Shown here: one piece after another, positions 19,235 through 28,767 of the stretch
Numbering within the stretch: the stretch's first letter is position 1
Layout: the number at the start of each line of letters is the position of its first letter
Assembly: GCA_035578905.1 (NCBI GenBank)
Contig: JAQJVL010002215.1
Span: forward strand, 49,732 to 113,731
DNA length: 64,000 nucleotides
From: Stictocephala bisonia
Taxonomy: Eukaryota > Arthropoda > Insecta > Hemiptera > Membracidae
Direction: 5' to 3'
The notes under the pieces: generated by a model
What the model was told of the DNA's origin: nothing
What the model saw: the letters and a program-made list of their open reading frames with translations, nothing else
Databases searched by the model: none
Program-made: the position numbers and the translations under genes

Positions 19235-20176
19235 AATTACAGGGTGTCCCTGAACTCTCTGAGGTTATTTTTAGGTATTGATTGTGAATCAAAAAGAAGA
19301 CACAATAATCGTATTTAAAAAATTCCAAATCACTTCCGGTACCCGTATGGCCGCCATTTTGTATTTTTTTAATAATTTTTTATTTTAAAAACTATTTAAT
19401 CTATAGAGTTCAAATTTGGCATACAAATTAATAAAACAATTTTATTACGGAAATAAAAAACCTAAAACCTTTTTTAATTATATTAATAATGGCGGCACTT
19501 TGAACATTTTAATCCTTAAGAACTTTTGAAAGGTTAGGATTACAAAAAGTCTCAAGAATAATTTTGTTTGCAAATGTTATTTTAAATCTAAAAATGTAAC
19601 ATTGTATGAAATCGGATGACAAACAACTGAGATTTGAGTATTTTTGTATTTAATCATTTACGCATCAATGTGTACAGTCCACCATGATGTATTGTCGTGC
19701 CGCGTGAGTCAACCACAACAATACATCAGTGATCTATTCTGATTACTTTTATCCAAAACAGTACAATAAAGTGATTTGTGACGTTATTGTAATGAAAGAG
19801 CCCTTAACAGGCAACCGGAAAGAAGTTGCAGATGATTTTCGTTGTTATTAAACTAAAAATTAATTTTAACCTGAAGAAGTGACCTAAAACTTGAAATATT
19901 TTTAAATTTATCTGTGAAGGAAAGCAAGTTGTAGACATAAAACAAGTGAGATTTCAAAAAAAATAGATTTTAAATTGAAACTTTTAATTAAATTTATTTT
20001 CACGTTACAGTTTAATTTCGTCTAATTATTTGATTGCAAAGAAGAACACGATTGGAAAGTCACTGGCGCACAGCAGACAATTGATTTTTTTCTTAATAAT
20101 TCCAGTACAGTACCTTCAACAATTTTACAAACCTATAATTTACAACAATTCTAATATTTCGGGCACTACTTAATGT
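19235..20176. repeat. Left arm of an inverted-repeat (foldback) element
   Basis: The block starts CAGGGTGTCCCTGAAC. In copy 2, related sequence occurs forward at 53935-54620 and inverted at 54906-55865, where it ends ACAGACACCCTG. So it is the arm of a foldback-type repeat about 1.9 kb long in copy 2. E2 is inserted into this arm in copy 1. No transposase frame is visible. Confidence 0.55.
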
Positions 20177-20182
20177 TACAAT
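20177..20182. repeat. E2 target-site duplication, left (TACAAT)
   Basis: TACAAT precedes the AG terminus of E2 and is repeated at 35110-35115. The uninterrupted site, with one TACAAT, is seen inverted at 54906-54911. Confidence 0.92.
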
Positions 20183-20237
20183 AGTAGTAGGGAAACAGCG
20201 ACTTTACGCCATCCCATGAGGAGTTTTCGTCCTGTGA

Positions 20238-20470
20238 GCAGGTCAAAGGTCAAGGCCAAGGTCAAAGGTCAAGGTCAAGGTCAGGGGTCAAAGGTCAAAG
20301 GTCAAGGTCAAGGTCAAAGGTCAGGGGTCAAAGGTCAGGGGTCAAAGGTCAATTTCAAAGGTCAAAGGTCAAGGGTCAAGGGTCAAAGGTCAAAGATCAA
20401 AGGTCAAAGGTCAGGGGTCAAAGGTCAAGGTCACCCCTGACCTTTGACCTTTGACCCCTGACCCCTTGAC
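20238..20470 (+). repeat. Array of AGGTCA half-sites (left)
   Basis: More than 20 direct copies of AGGTCA in units such as AAGGTCAAAGGTCAGGGGTC, ending in a short inverted block (TGACCTTTGACC...) at 20433-20465 that can fold back. AGGTCA is the nuclear hormone receptor half-site and AAGGTCA/TCAAGGTCA the monomer site of FTZ-F1/ERR-type receptors. The array starts ~55 bp from the element tip. Confidence 0.8.
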
Positions 20471-20584
20471 GGTGAGTCGGTGGTTGGGGATGTCACGTGA
20501 CCGGATCCAAGATGGCTGCCCCCATTCCTGCCAACCTGTTGGGAATTTTCCCTCCCAAAAATTCCCAAATTTCCCTCAAATTCC

Positions 20585-21320
20585 CTTTTTGTACTATATA
20601 AAATACACTATTAGCCTTGTTATACTATATAAAATGAACTTTTTCTCACATCATACTACATAAAATACACTCTTAACCTAACTTTTACCATGTTATACTA
20701 TATGAAATACACTCTTAGCCTAGCTATACTATATAAAATGAACTTTTTTTTTTGTCCAATAAGGCGTCTTTTTCCCTCCCGTGCCAACTCAGACTCGGTA
20801 CCCCGTGGGAAAATTCCCACCCAAAATTTCCCTCAAATTCCCAAATTTCCCTCAAAATTCCTTTTTTGTACTATATAAAATACACTTTTAGCCTTGTTAT
20901 ACTATATAAAATGCATTATTTTCTCTTATACTCTATAGTAAATCTATACTCTGATTGGTCCATTTTTTTTGTGACGTCAACCAAGATGGCGGCGCCCATG
21001 TTTCCCGCCAAATTTTCTAACCTCACTTTTCCTGACCTCACATTTCCCTCCAAATTCCCTTGTTATACTATATAAAATACACTCTTAACCTAACATTTAC
21101 CACGTCATACTATATAAAATACACTCTTAACCTAACTTTTACCATGTTATACTATATAAAATACACTCTAAGCTATACTATATAAAAATGAACTTTTTTT
21201 TTGTCCAAGGCGGCGGTCCCGGATCCAAGACGGCGGCCGTACACAGTGCTACCACCCTCCCCTCCCAAATTTCCTGCCAAATTTCCCTTGTTATACTATA
21301 TAAAATGTACTCTTAGCCAC
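20585..21320 (+). repeat. TATA-like subterminal repeats of E2 (left)
   Basis: Around ten units of T(G)TTATACTATATAAAAT with tails such as ACACTCTTAACCTAAC, the same core as in the E1 TIRs. CAAGATGGC motifs lie among them (near 20509, 20983 and a variant near 21222). No gene is visible. Confidence 0.75.
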
Positions 21321-21344
21321 AATGCACTCTATTTACAGTCTGGG

Positions 21345-21640
21345 TTTGGCTAACCCGGGTTAGCACAACGTGGGTTATTAAAGCTCGAGTTGAATCAACG
21401 TGGGTTAATAAAACCCGGGTTAACACAACTTGGGTTATTAAAGCCCGGGTTAAATCAACGTGGGTTAATAAAACCCGGGTTAACACAACGTGGGTTAATA
21501 AAACCCGGGTTAACACAACGTGGGTTATTAAAGCCCGGGTTAAATCAACGTGGGTTAATAAAACCCGGGTTAACACAACGTGGGTTATTAAAGCCCGGGT
21601 TAAATCAACGTGGGTTAATAAAACCCGGGTTAAAAACATG
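21345..21640 (+). repeat. 30-bp tandem array, outer left
   Basis: About ten units of a 30-bp repeat with the cores CCCGGGTTAA and CAACGTGGGTTA; TAACACAACG recurs at 21481 and 21511. Two unit variants alternate (AACACAACG / AATCAACG; AATAAAACCC / ATTAAAGCCC). The same repeat lies at 24290-24515, so the two arrays bracket a ~3-kb block as direct repeats. The long frames through the array are not genes. Confidence 0.85.
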
Positions 21641-22029
21641 GATCAATCATACTAAGGAACTAACAAAAGAACTCCTACAAGTACTTTTTCTTCAACCATT
21701 GTGGCGGCCCCAGCCGGATCCAAGATGGCGTCTTTTCCCTTCCCGCCAACTCACACCCAGTACTCCGTGGGAAAATTCCCTCCCAAAAATTCCCTCACCG
21801 GAAAGATGGCGGCCTTTCCCTTGTTATACTATATAAAATACACTCTGTTATACTATAACAAATGTAATATTTCATATACTCTATGTGGCTTCCTTCGCAC
21901 GCTCTTAGCCTACGATGCATGTGCGAGGAATTGCCACTTGAATCAGCTGTGCGCTGCTACCAGCGCTCCCAGCACCAATTTCCTAAAACATAAATATATA
22001 TTAAACAAACTAGACAAAAAGTTATCAAC
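21641..22029 (+). other. Internal TIR-like segment in E2 arm
   Basis: No gene. It contains CAAGATGGCGTC and AAGATGGCGGCC, a TTATACTATATAAAAT unit, and GAATCAGCTGTGCGC, resembling the inner part of the E1 TIR (GCATCAGCTGTGCGC). It looks like a terminal repeat of a Polinton now lying inside E2, hinting at nesting. Confidence 0.5.
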
Positions 22030-22250
22030 CCCCGTGGTCCAGTGGTTAGCATACCCGACTCCCAGAGCCTGCCAATAGGAGAACATCAGTCATGAGATAG
22101 AGATCATGGTAATCTTTCATTGAAGTCATACCAAAAGTGGCCCACACAGTCTGTGCATGGGTATAGTCGTCATGAGTGATTGGTGTTTGAGTCGGATGCG
22201 GACCCACTCGGACACAAGGTTATTTTTTAATTCGATTGAATTGTGTCCAA
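22030..22250 (-). mobile_element. tRNA-like SINE piece interrupted by a PolB fragment
   Basis: GTGGTCCAGTGGTTAGCAT (about 22034-22052) resembles a tRNA A box; GTTTGAGTCGGATGCGGACC (about 22187) could be the B-box side. Between them, 22073-22178 read on the minus strand encodes a PolB piece (HAQTVWATFGMT, HDLYLMTDVLLL) closely related to, but distinct from, the E1 and E2 polymerases. The mirrored copy is at 32985-33190. Confidence 0.55.
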
Positions 22251-22395
22251 TTCATAACTAATTGACTCATGAACAAAACACACTACATAAACAATATTTC
22301 ATATACATATATATACATTATAACAAATGTCACATCGCACCTGGTTGCAGCCTTATCGAGGCACGTATAGTGTCGACAACCTACAGGCGTAACTA

Positions 22396-22626
22396 CTACA
22401 GCATGCACAAACATATTACATAGATACTCACCCTGAATGGTCGGTAGAATGTTAGTACAAAAGCCTCTGAAGGAACATCAACCTCCTCTACCAGCTCAGA
22501 GGTCACTCTTTGATTTTTAAGGGTAAACAAAGAGGCTCCCACAGGTCTAGACCATATACCCCTGTGGTACGGAAAGACAAACCCATGTAACTTGCCCCAA
22601 CCATCGCAAGCTACGGTGATAGCCAC
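22396..22626 (-). CDS. Possible small protein overlapping the hairpin element
   Basis: A 76-codon frame beginning with GTG on the minus strand; it reads VACDGWGKLH, then IWSRPVGASLF and SELVEEVDVPSEAFVL. It is not recognised. It has no ATG and starts inside the conserved hairpins. The right arm loses the frame through two indels. The conservation could be at RNA level, protein level or both; I give it low weight. Confidence 0.25.
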   Translation of the reverse strand: MAITVACDGWGKLHGFVFPYHRGIWSRPVGASLFTLKNQRVTSELVEEVDVPSEAFVLTFYRPFRVSIYVICLCML

Positions 22627-22651
22627 TCCACAACAAAATTGCTACCTCCCA
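22587..22651 (-). ncRNA. Candidate structured RNA element, E2 left arm
   Basis: On the minus strand, GGTAGC (22646-22641) pairs with GCTATC (22623-22618), and GTAGCTTGC pairs with GCAAGTTAC around loop GATGGTTGGG. It matches copy B of E1 apart from a few bases, one of which changes a G-C to a G-U pair. Confidence 0.5.
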
Positions 22652-23072
22652 GTATTATTTTTGTGTGTTATTTTATTTTTATACTTTTACTTTTTTTTTT
22701 TTTTTTTTTTTTGATCCCCTATAAGTCTAGCCGCCACTTTACTTGGAGAAGCCTTTCAATATGACGCAAAAACTTACAAAGGGCTTTTATTTATTTTTTT
22801 ATTTTCTCGTTACTAAAAATATCCCTTACTCACACCCTGGACTTACAGAGTTTAAGCCAGCCATAGAGTGTTACACACATCCAGATACACGTACCGTACG
22901 AGGGCCAATTGCATACTAGATGCATCTGCGACTCAAGGTCTTATGGGGATTAGCCCAGCCCCAAGCTGCAGGACCACCTCAGGACTTATGCGTTTTACGG
23001 CTGCCTTAGAGAACAGTCGGGCGATTTTTTTATTGAATTTGGGCCGCCCTCACCTCGACGTTACGGTTATTG
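22652..23072 (-). other. Conserved noncoding region, E2 left arm
   Basis: Inverted match of 14130-14530 in E1, including both AAGTCCAGG-type motifs and the GGGCGGCCC...CGCCC pair. A ~25-base T run at 22688-22712 (poly-A on the minus strand) is an E2-specific insertion. No coding frame is supported. Confidence 0.6.
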
Positions 23073-23100
23073 CACTTACACACACACACACACATACACA
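23073..23100. repeat. (AC)n microsatellite
   Basis: A short CA run between the conserved noncoding region and the 3' end of the DUF8207-like gene; mirrored as GT at 32101-32127. Confidence 0.8.
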
Positions 23101-23192
23101 CTGGGTTACGGACCGTTAGACCACCCCAGAGCCCACACACCATGGAACTACAGATTACAAGTTTTAAAACTTAAGTCTCTAAATGCTTCTTT

Positions 23193-24244
23193 CTACAATT
23201 GGAAGTTATTATAGTCTTTAATAATCCGCGCTCCTTTAAGTTCTTCTAATATTGTAATAATCTCACTGTCATGGTCAGTGTTTCCCGCCTTTTTTGAGGC
23301 AATCAACAAACGCAACCTGTCTACTAATTGATTAGGATCGTCCCAGCTCGAGTAATTAACCTTTGAAGATTTTAAAACATCCTTGTATACTTGTCTCCTT
23401 ACTTCATCCATTTCATTTCCATCGTCTGAACTACTATCAAAGTAATCTTGCTCATTTGAACTATACGTCTCCCCACCCTTATCTGCATCAAGTGAATTGT
23501 TTTCAATCTCATCCACGTGATACCTACCTAATTTTTCCATTTCATTTTCATCGTCTGAACTACTATCAAAGTAATCCTGCTCATTTGAACTATACGTCTC
23601 CCCACCCTTATCTGCATCAAGTGAATTGTTTTCAATCTCATCCACGTGATACCTACCTAATTTTACAGGTAACCTATCTGGAGTTTTTGAACGTTTCCTA
23701 GGATGAAAAGTACTGTCTATTAGATTATTTACATACATTGTACTACTTTCCTCACTTATTGGTGTTAAACCGTTAATTAAAGGTTTAATAATGTTTTTAT
23801 ATTTAAGACCCCTGCTTCCTTTCACCATTCCATTATTAGGATTTATATAGGATTTTGTTTGCAGCAACATTTTCCTGTACGAATCCAAATCTCCATCTCT
23901 ATAGTCTTTAATTGATGTTTTTATGGGTTTCCTCATAAAAACTAACTCGAATAGATCAGATGACCCAGGATATACCTTACCGTCAATCAAGATGTTATTT
24001 CCTTCAAATTTAACTGACTGTGTACCCATTTTAAATTGTTCACTTCCTTTATCGAAGTGATCCCATAAGTATGGTCAGCTGCATTATTCAAGTTTTTTAT
24101 ACTAAACTGTAACCATGACATTAGATCACTCCCAACTTCACTATGTGCATCGTTACCTTGAATTGAGGACACTTTTAAAGCTTGAGCTTTCTCAGGTTCA
24201 GTGGAAGCCAAAGCTGATACAAGATCTTGTTCATTCGAATTCAT
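23193..24244 (-). CDS. DUF8207-like protein, E2 left arm, one frameshift
   Basis: Homologue of E1 8698-9668. ATG at 24242-24244, preceded by a TATAAATA box (24280-24287). The N-terminus (MNSNEQDLVSALASTEPEK) is acidic. A missing T near 24052 shifts the frame; after it come SSDLFELVFMRKP, GSRGLKYKNIIKP, SSWDDPNQLVDRLRLLIAS and ITILEELKGARII, the DUF8207 blocks. A 43-residue acidic linker (GRYHVDEIENNSLDADKGGE...) is present twice in perfect tandem. The gene points away from PolB, towards the tip. The right arm has the T but lacks another base nearby. Confidence 0.75.
23410..23667 (-). repeat. 129-bp in-frame tandem duplication in the DUF8207-like gene
   Basis: Units 23410-23538 and 23539-23667 are nearly identical and encode a 43-residue Ser/Asp/Glu-rich block twice. 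Both units also occur in the right arm (about 31540-31790). Confidence 0.9.
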
Positions 24245-24289
24245 GTTTAATAATAATAAGAATTTAGAAAACAACTCTATTTATAGCCT

Positions 24290-24515
24290 GGTTGGGCTAA
24301 CTCGGGTTAAATCAACGTGGGTTAATAAAACCCGGGTTAAATCAACGTGGGTTAATAAAACCCGGGTTAACACAACGTGGGTTAATAAAGCCCGGGTTAA
24401 ATCAACGTGGGTTAATAAACCCGGGTTAACACAACGTGGGTTAATAAAACCCCGGGTTAACACAACCTGGGTTAATAAAACCCGGGTTAACACAACGTGG
24501 GTTAATAACACCCGG
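24290..24515 (+). repeat. 30-bp tandem array, inner left
   Basis: About seven to eight units of the same 30-bp repeat as 21345-21640, in the same orientation. It lies directly upstream of the TATA box of the DUF8207-like gene and so separates two divergent transcription units (DUF8207-like and PolB). Confidence 0.85.
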
Positions 24516-24592
24516 GTTTACAGGTCTGGTGGGAAATGTTCTTCTGGCTGGAGCGACACTCCACTTTTCTGACCTCTGATGGTCGAGAGCGG

Positions 24593-24735
24593 CCACCTGC
24601 CGGATCCAAACGTTATTGATTGTTTCGGAGAGTGGGGGAGCCACCTGCCGGATCCAAACGTTATGGATTGTTTCGGAGAGTGGGGAAGCCACCTGCCGGA
24701 TCCAAGCGTTATGATTGTTTCGGAGAATACCTTCG
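24593..24735 (+). repeat. 48-bp tandem repeat, three units
   Basis: CCACCTGCCGGATCCAA recurs at 24593, 24641 and 24689, each followed by a CGTTAT...GATTGTTTCGGAGA tail. Mirrored at 30475-30605. The frames through it give a 16-residue repeat and are not a gene. Confidence 0.85.
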
Positions 24736-24839
24736 GGGGTTTCCGGCGACTGTCGGCTACCTTCGTACGCTCTTCACCTGTCGGCTACTGGTCTGGCGCG
24801 CAACCTAAATGCTACGCTCTGATTGGTTGCCTCCCTCAC

Positions 24840-25118
24840 ACGTAATCTTTCTCACTTCTGCTCTTGCGCTCGCGCCGATCAGACGTACCTTCACTTTGCT
24901 CCCACCTCGATATCAGTAATACTTTAACTCTTTATTATATTTTGGATACCGTTCTCTGTACGGTATTTCGAAAGTGATAAACCAAGAGTAAGTCCCGTAT
25001 ACAGTATAATTAGTCCTTACGTTTGATTGACTAAAGTTTGAATACCCTTGCTTTTGAGCTTTTAATTCGATTTGAATTACTATTAATATCATTTAATTTT
25101 GTTTCAATATTATCAAAG
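24840..25118 (+). promoter_or_regulatory. Promoter and leader of E2 polB remnant
   Basis: TCTTTCTCACTTCTGCTCTT and GATCAGACGT are conserved with E1 (2621-2661) at identical spacing, so the initiator and the DPE-like AGACGT are kept. No TATA box is seen ~30 bp upstream, unlike E1; an inverted CCAAT (GATTGG) lies near 24820. Leader motifs CGTTCTCTGTACGGTATTT are also shared. Confidence 0.6.
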
Positions 25119-26412
25119 ATGGAATCCTACGCCATAAACCGCAATATTGTGACCATTTCCCGTCGGTTCGACACTACAGGAACCGTAGTGACCGTACATA
25201 AAAATAAAATTATGTCCGAAATAAATAACCACCTAAACAGGCTCGGGGGAGTTAAATGGTACCTTGCGGTACAAATTAAATTTCCCAAAATTGTTAACAA
25301 TGAAGAAATCACAACAACACCATTCTTTCACGGCAAAACTCGTCCTTTATTACTTTCCGATTCTCTAGATGTACAATACTCTGAAGCTACAGACAAAATT
25401 TTAGAAAGCGTGGCTAAGTGGATAAGTCAAGGTAGTGGGTGGGATAATAGAAATTGTTTTACGACTCGATTTGTTTATTGTAAAATTTCAACCTCTCTAC
25501 GCCTCTTCTTTCATACCCACCCGAAAAAAATCTCAAACTCTATGCATGGAATTATAAATGTTAAAAAATGACGACAATAAATGTTTCCTATACTCTGTAC
25601 TTGCCCAATTGTTCCCTGACCGAAATAGACGAGTAAGTTATTATAAATCCTTGGAACATAATATAAACATGTCCGGGATTAGCTATCCTGTCAAAATCAG
25701 CTATGTTCTACTGTGACTACTGCCTACACAGATTTTGGACTAAAGACTTACTTACTAACCACTTACCTTCGTGTTCAACCACACGGTGCACAAACCAGTG
25801 AGCGGTACATTTCAGTCACCCTTGAATCTTTACGATTTTTGGACTCACTTCAATTCCTTAACGCTTCTTTGAACACACTCGTATCCAACTTAGTTTCTGA
25901 CGGAGCATCAAAATTCAAAATTTTAGGGCAGTGTATGACCAACACTGAATTACTTCTACGCAAATGTGTCTTTCCCTATACGTACATGACAGACGAATCA
26001 AAATTTAACGATACTGAACTGCCTCCCAAGGAGGCGTTCTACAACGACCTGACCAAAAGACATATCACTTACGAAGACTACTTACACGCACAGACTGTGT
26101 GGTCAAACCTTTGGTATGAACCACTTTGAAACAGTAACCACGACCTGTACCTACTTACAGACGTACTATTACTGGCAGACGTGTTTGAAAATTTTAGAAC
26201 CACTAGTATGACTTACTCACGGGATTGACCCCTGTAACGTCTACTCTGCCCCCGGACTGGCATGGAATTCCATGTTAAAAATGACAGACGTACATCTTGA
26301 ACTACTCGCTGACATAGACCAACACCTCTTTGTCGAGTCTGGATCCGGGGCGGTGTCTCCATGATACCCAACCGGTACGCCCAGGCCAACAACCCTTACT
26401 TACCCAACTTTG
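25119..26412 (+). pseudogene. PolB pseudogene, E2 left arm (deleted and truncated)
   Basis: Same start as E1 PolB (ATG 25119-25121) and close similarity through the N-terminal domain, with frameshifts from about 25440 on. Two deletions relative to E1 remove ~220 bp near 25697 (E1 ~3385-3600) and ~600 bp near 25795 (E1 ~3690-4285); the second takes out Exo I, the HNH-like cluster and Exo II. The sequence ends at 26412, equal to E1 ~4903, before polymerase motif A, so motifs A, B and C are missing. It cannot encode an active polymerase. It joins directly to an unrelated ORF. Confidence 0.88.
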
Positions 26413-26427
26413 ACACAAGCTACCAAG

Positions 26428-27139
26428 ATGAGTGATACTATGGATACACCTTTATTGGATGATGGCAGAGAGGATGAGGATTCTCCAGTGAAAACCAACA
26501 CTAAGAAGAAGAGGAAGATTGAAGAACCCCCTATTGTGACTGCATTAGCAGAGGTTTTTCCTTCGTATTATGTACCCTCTATCAACATGCATGACTAAGT
26601 TTGTAACCGTAGGACTTGTTAAAACTTTGAATTATTCCCTCATGTTATCTTCCACCATGGAGCAAAAACCGTCAGTTTCCTGAAAGTGCATGGGAATCCT
26701 TTGTTAAAACATTGCATTTAATTGAATGCTATTTAGCAAACAATGTAGTGGAAGAAAAACGAATGTAAGGTTACTGGAGCAGTGATATTGAAAATTGATA
26801 TTGTTAAACAACGTGGTGAACAACAGGTGCGAATTAGAATCTAACAAGACACGAAGAAAACTGTTACTTACAAACAAGATTTCTTCATTTTAAATAATAC
26901 AGCTCCTGCAATTAACAGATACGTCAAACAATTAGGATTTTCTAAACCTATACTTCAGGATTACTTAATACACACCATGGAAACACAAACCGATGCACCC
27001 GTTTTATACAGCCCCATAGATACTTCTATTTTTAATAGAATTTCCCTACGAAGTGGAAGTGTGGAGACATTTATGGGACTTTGTAAACCTAAATGAAAAC
27101 AACGGAGAACAATGCGAAGAAGAAGAAGTAATAGAATAG
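26428..27139 (+). CDS. Unrecognised E2 gene, left arm (frameshifted)
   Basis: ATG at 26428 follows the PolB break point by 15 bp. The first 57 codons read acidic, then basic with a nuclear-localisation-like TKKKRKIEEP, then AEVFPSYYVPSINMHD. Later frames give FPESAWESFVKTLHLIECYL, GAVILKIDIVKQRGEQQ, INRYVKQLGFSKPIL and, near the end, VEVWRHLWDFVNLNE and an acidic tail, stopping at 27137-27139. Coherent protein-like text through several frames suggests one ~230-residue protein broken by indels. It has no counterpart in E1. I do not recognise the family. Confidence 0.5.
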
Positions 27140-27157
27140 AGTTTATTGAATGGTGCA

Positions 27158-27193
27158 TATAAATTATTACCTACCTAATCTGGAATTCAGTTT
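27158..27193 (+). promoter_or_regulatory. Core promoter of the innermost E2 gene
   Basis: TATAAATT at 27158 and TCAGTT with +1 at A27189 are 31 nt apart, the same arrangement as before the homologous gene in E1 (13543/13574). Confidence 0.6.
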
Positions 27194-27207
27194 ACTCAAC
27201 CGCTGCA

Positions 27208-27480
27208 ATGAGTACGATCAAGTGTCTTTTAAGGATGATGTTCGCGTATTTGAGGAAAGACCCATGTGTTGTAGAATGTCAAGCTTTCTATGATTCTGGT
27301 GATGAGTATATTGTTAAAGAACTAACCTTTTTAGATATGAACACAAATGTGGTTTACTATTTCTTATTTCAACCACCATTTTTCTTTAGAAAACTTTTAA
27401 AGAAAGCTCAAAGATCGAACAAATGGTTAATGAAAAACCCTACCATTAAATTCCCAGGGGGTGGGGGTTTTACAATTTAA
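27208..27480 (+). pseudogene. Partial homologue of the last E1 gene, E2 left arm
   Basis: After the ATG, VVECQAFYDSGDEYIVKEL, FLFQPPFFF and LLKKAQRSNKWLM align with the protein at 13616 in E1. The first ~20 codons are out of frame in this arm; the right arm keeps a better N-terminal frame. The gene runs into the centre of the palindrome and lacks its C-terminal two thirds in both arms. Confidence 0.65.
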
Positions 27481-27515
27481 AAAGGGGACGTTAACAGTAT
27501 TTTGTTTCATTTCCC

Positions 27516-27639
27516 CCCCCCCCAAACCCCCCCCCCCCCCCCCCCACCCCCCTCCGTTTCCCAAGGGTTTGCTCGCTTTAAAGGCCCGCCCCCCAACCGT
27601 CAACCAGGACGAGAAGAAGGGGGAGGGGGCTGGCTCGTC
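27516..27639. other. Centre of the E2 palindrome
   Basis: A 124-bp spacer between the inverted arms. Its left half is C runs of 9 to ~22 bases; the right half is A/G-rich with G runs. Such composition at an exact symmetry centre is suspicious for base-calling or consensus failure. Confidence 0.7.
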
Positions 27640-27659
27640 TGGAAATGATACATAATACT

Positions 27660-27947
27660 GTTAACGTCTTTATAACTTGTAAAACCCTCACCCATGTAAT
27701 GTAATGGTAGTTATTCATTAACCATTTGTTCGATCTTTGAGCTTTCTTTAAAAGTTTTCTAAAAGAAAATGGTGGTTGAAATAAGAAATAGTAAACCACA
27801 TTTGTGTTCATATCTAAAAAGGTTAGTTCTTTAACAATATACTCATCACCAGAGATCATAGAAAGCTTGACATTCTACAACACATGGTCTTTCCTCAATT
27901 ACGCGAACATCATCCTTAAAAGACACTTGATCGTTACTCATTGCAGC
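27660..27947 (-). pseudogene. Partial homologue of the last E1 gene, E2 right arm
   Basis: Mirrored copy of 27208-27480. The block DEYIVKELTFLDMNTNVV and FLFQPPFSF is open; two extra bases in GATCTCTGG upstream break it from its N-terminus. ATG lies at about 27945. Confidence 0.6.
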
Positions 27948-28014
27948 GGTTGAGTAACTGAATTCCAGATTAGGTAGGTAATAATTATATGCACCATTCA
28001 ATAAACTCTATTCT

Positions 28015-28755
28015 ATTACTTCTTCTTCTTCGCATTGTTTCTCCGTTGTTTTCATTTAGGTTACAAAGTCCCATAAATGTCTCCACACTTCCACTTCGTA
28101 GGGAATTCTATTAAAAATAGAAGTATCTATGGGGCTGTATAAAACGGGTGCATCGGGTTGTGTTTCCATGGTTTTGTAAAAAGGAATCCTGAAGTATAGG
28201 TTTTAAAAAAAAATCCTAATTGTTTGACGAAACTGTTTTTTGCAGGAGCTGAAATTTTTTAAAAAATGAAAAAATTTTGGGTTTTTGAAAGTAACGTTTT
28301 TTTCGTGTCTTGTTAGATTTCAAATTTTCCGCACCTGTTGTTCACCACGTTTTTTAAAAAAATTATAAATTTTCCAATTTCACTGTCCAGTAACCTTACA
28401 TTCGTTTTTTTTCCAATTTCATTGTTTGCTAAATAGCATTAAAATTAAAATTGAAAAATGTTTAAAAAAGGGGATTCCATGCACTTTCAGGAAACTAAAA
28501 GGGTTTTTTGCTCCAGGGTTTGGAAAGATAAATGAGGGGAATAATTCAAAGTTTTAACAAGTCCTAGGGTTTTAAAAAATTAGTCATGCATTTTGATAGG
28601 GGGTTTACTTTTAATACGGGGGAAAAAAATTGCTAATGCAGTCACAATAGGGGGTTCTTAAATCTTCCTCTTCTTCTTAGTGTTGGTTTTCACTGGAGAA
28701 TCCTCATCCTCTCTGCCATCATCCAATAAAGGTGTATCCATAGTATCACTCATCT
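28015..28755 (-). pseudogene. Unrecognised E2 gene, right arm (corrupted)
   Basis: Mirrored copy of 26428-27139. The first codons (MSDTMDTPLLDDG, KTNTKKKRKI) are clear on the minus strand from about 28753, but 28170-28640 is filled with homopolymer insertions so the frame cannot be followed. Confidence 0.5.
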
Positions 28756-28767
28756 TGGTAGCTTGTG

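Larger units (their letters stand above)
15568..20176. other. Host DNA between E1 and E2 (copy 1)
   Basis: No supported gene. It continues the paralogy with copy 2: the first 1.6 kb match 51999-53640, while about 17180-19480 has no counterpart, where copy 2 has only ~300 unrelated or locally repeated bases. Similarity resumes at about 19480 (copy 2, 53935). Short ORFs here look random. Confidence 0.7.
20183..27515 (+). repeat. E2 left arm of giant inverted repeat
   Basis: The inverted match is 27640-35109. Arm identity is high over long stretches but broken by many 1-2 base indels, mostly in homopolymers, plus some real differences (for example near 25180 versus 29990). Both arms share the same internal PolB deletions, so those predate the inversion. 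Confidence 0.85.

Noticed and set aside
20216..20440. 74-codon KGQGQG-type frame and its mirror at 34852-35076
   Set aside because: Translation of the AGGTCA array.
21345..21640. CRISPR-like array (regular 30-bp units)
   Set aside because: No constant repeat with variable spacers; simple tandem repeat in eukaryotic DNA, no cas genes.
21313..21836. Long frames on both strands (RGLIKPGLTQ / LLTHVDLTRA repeats) and similar frames at 24201-24692 and 30502-30899
   Set aside because: 30 is divisible by 3, so the 30-bp array is open in several frames; not coding.
22396..22626. Confident protein gene over the hairpin element
   Set aside because: No ATG, not open in the right arm, and E1 copies stop early in the same frame; listed only as a weak possibility.
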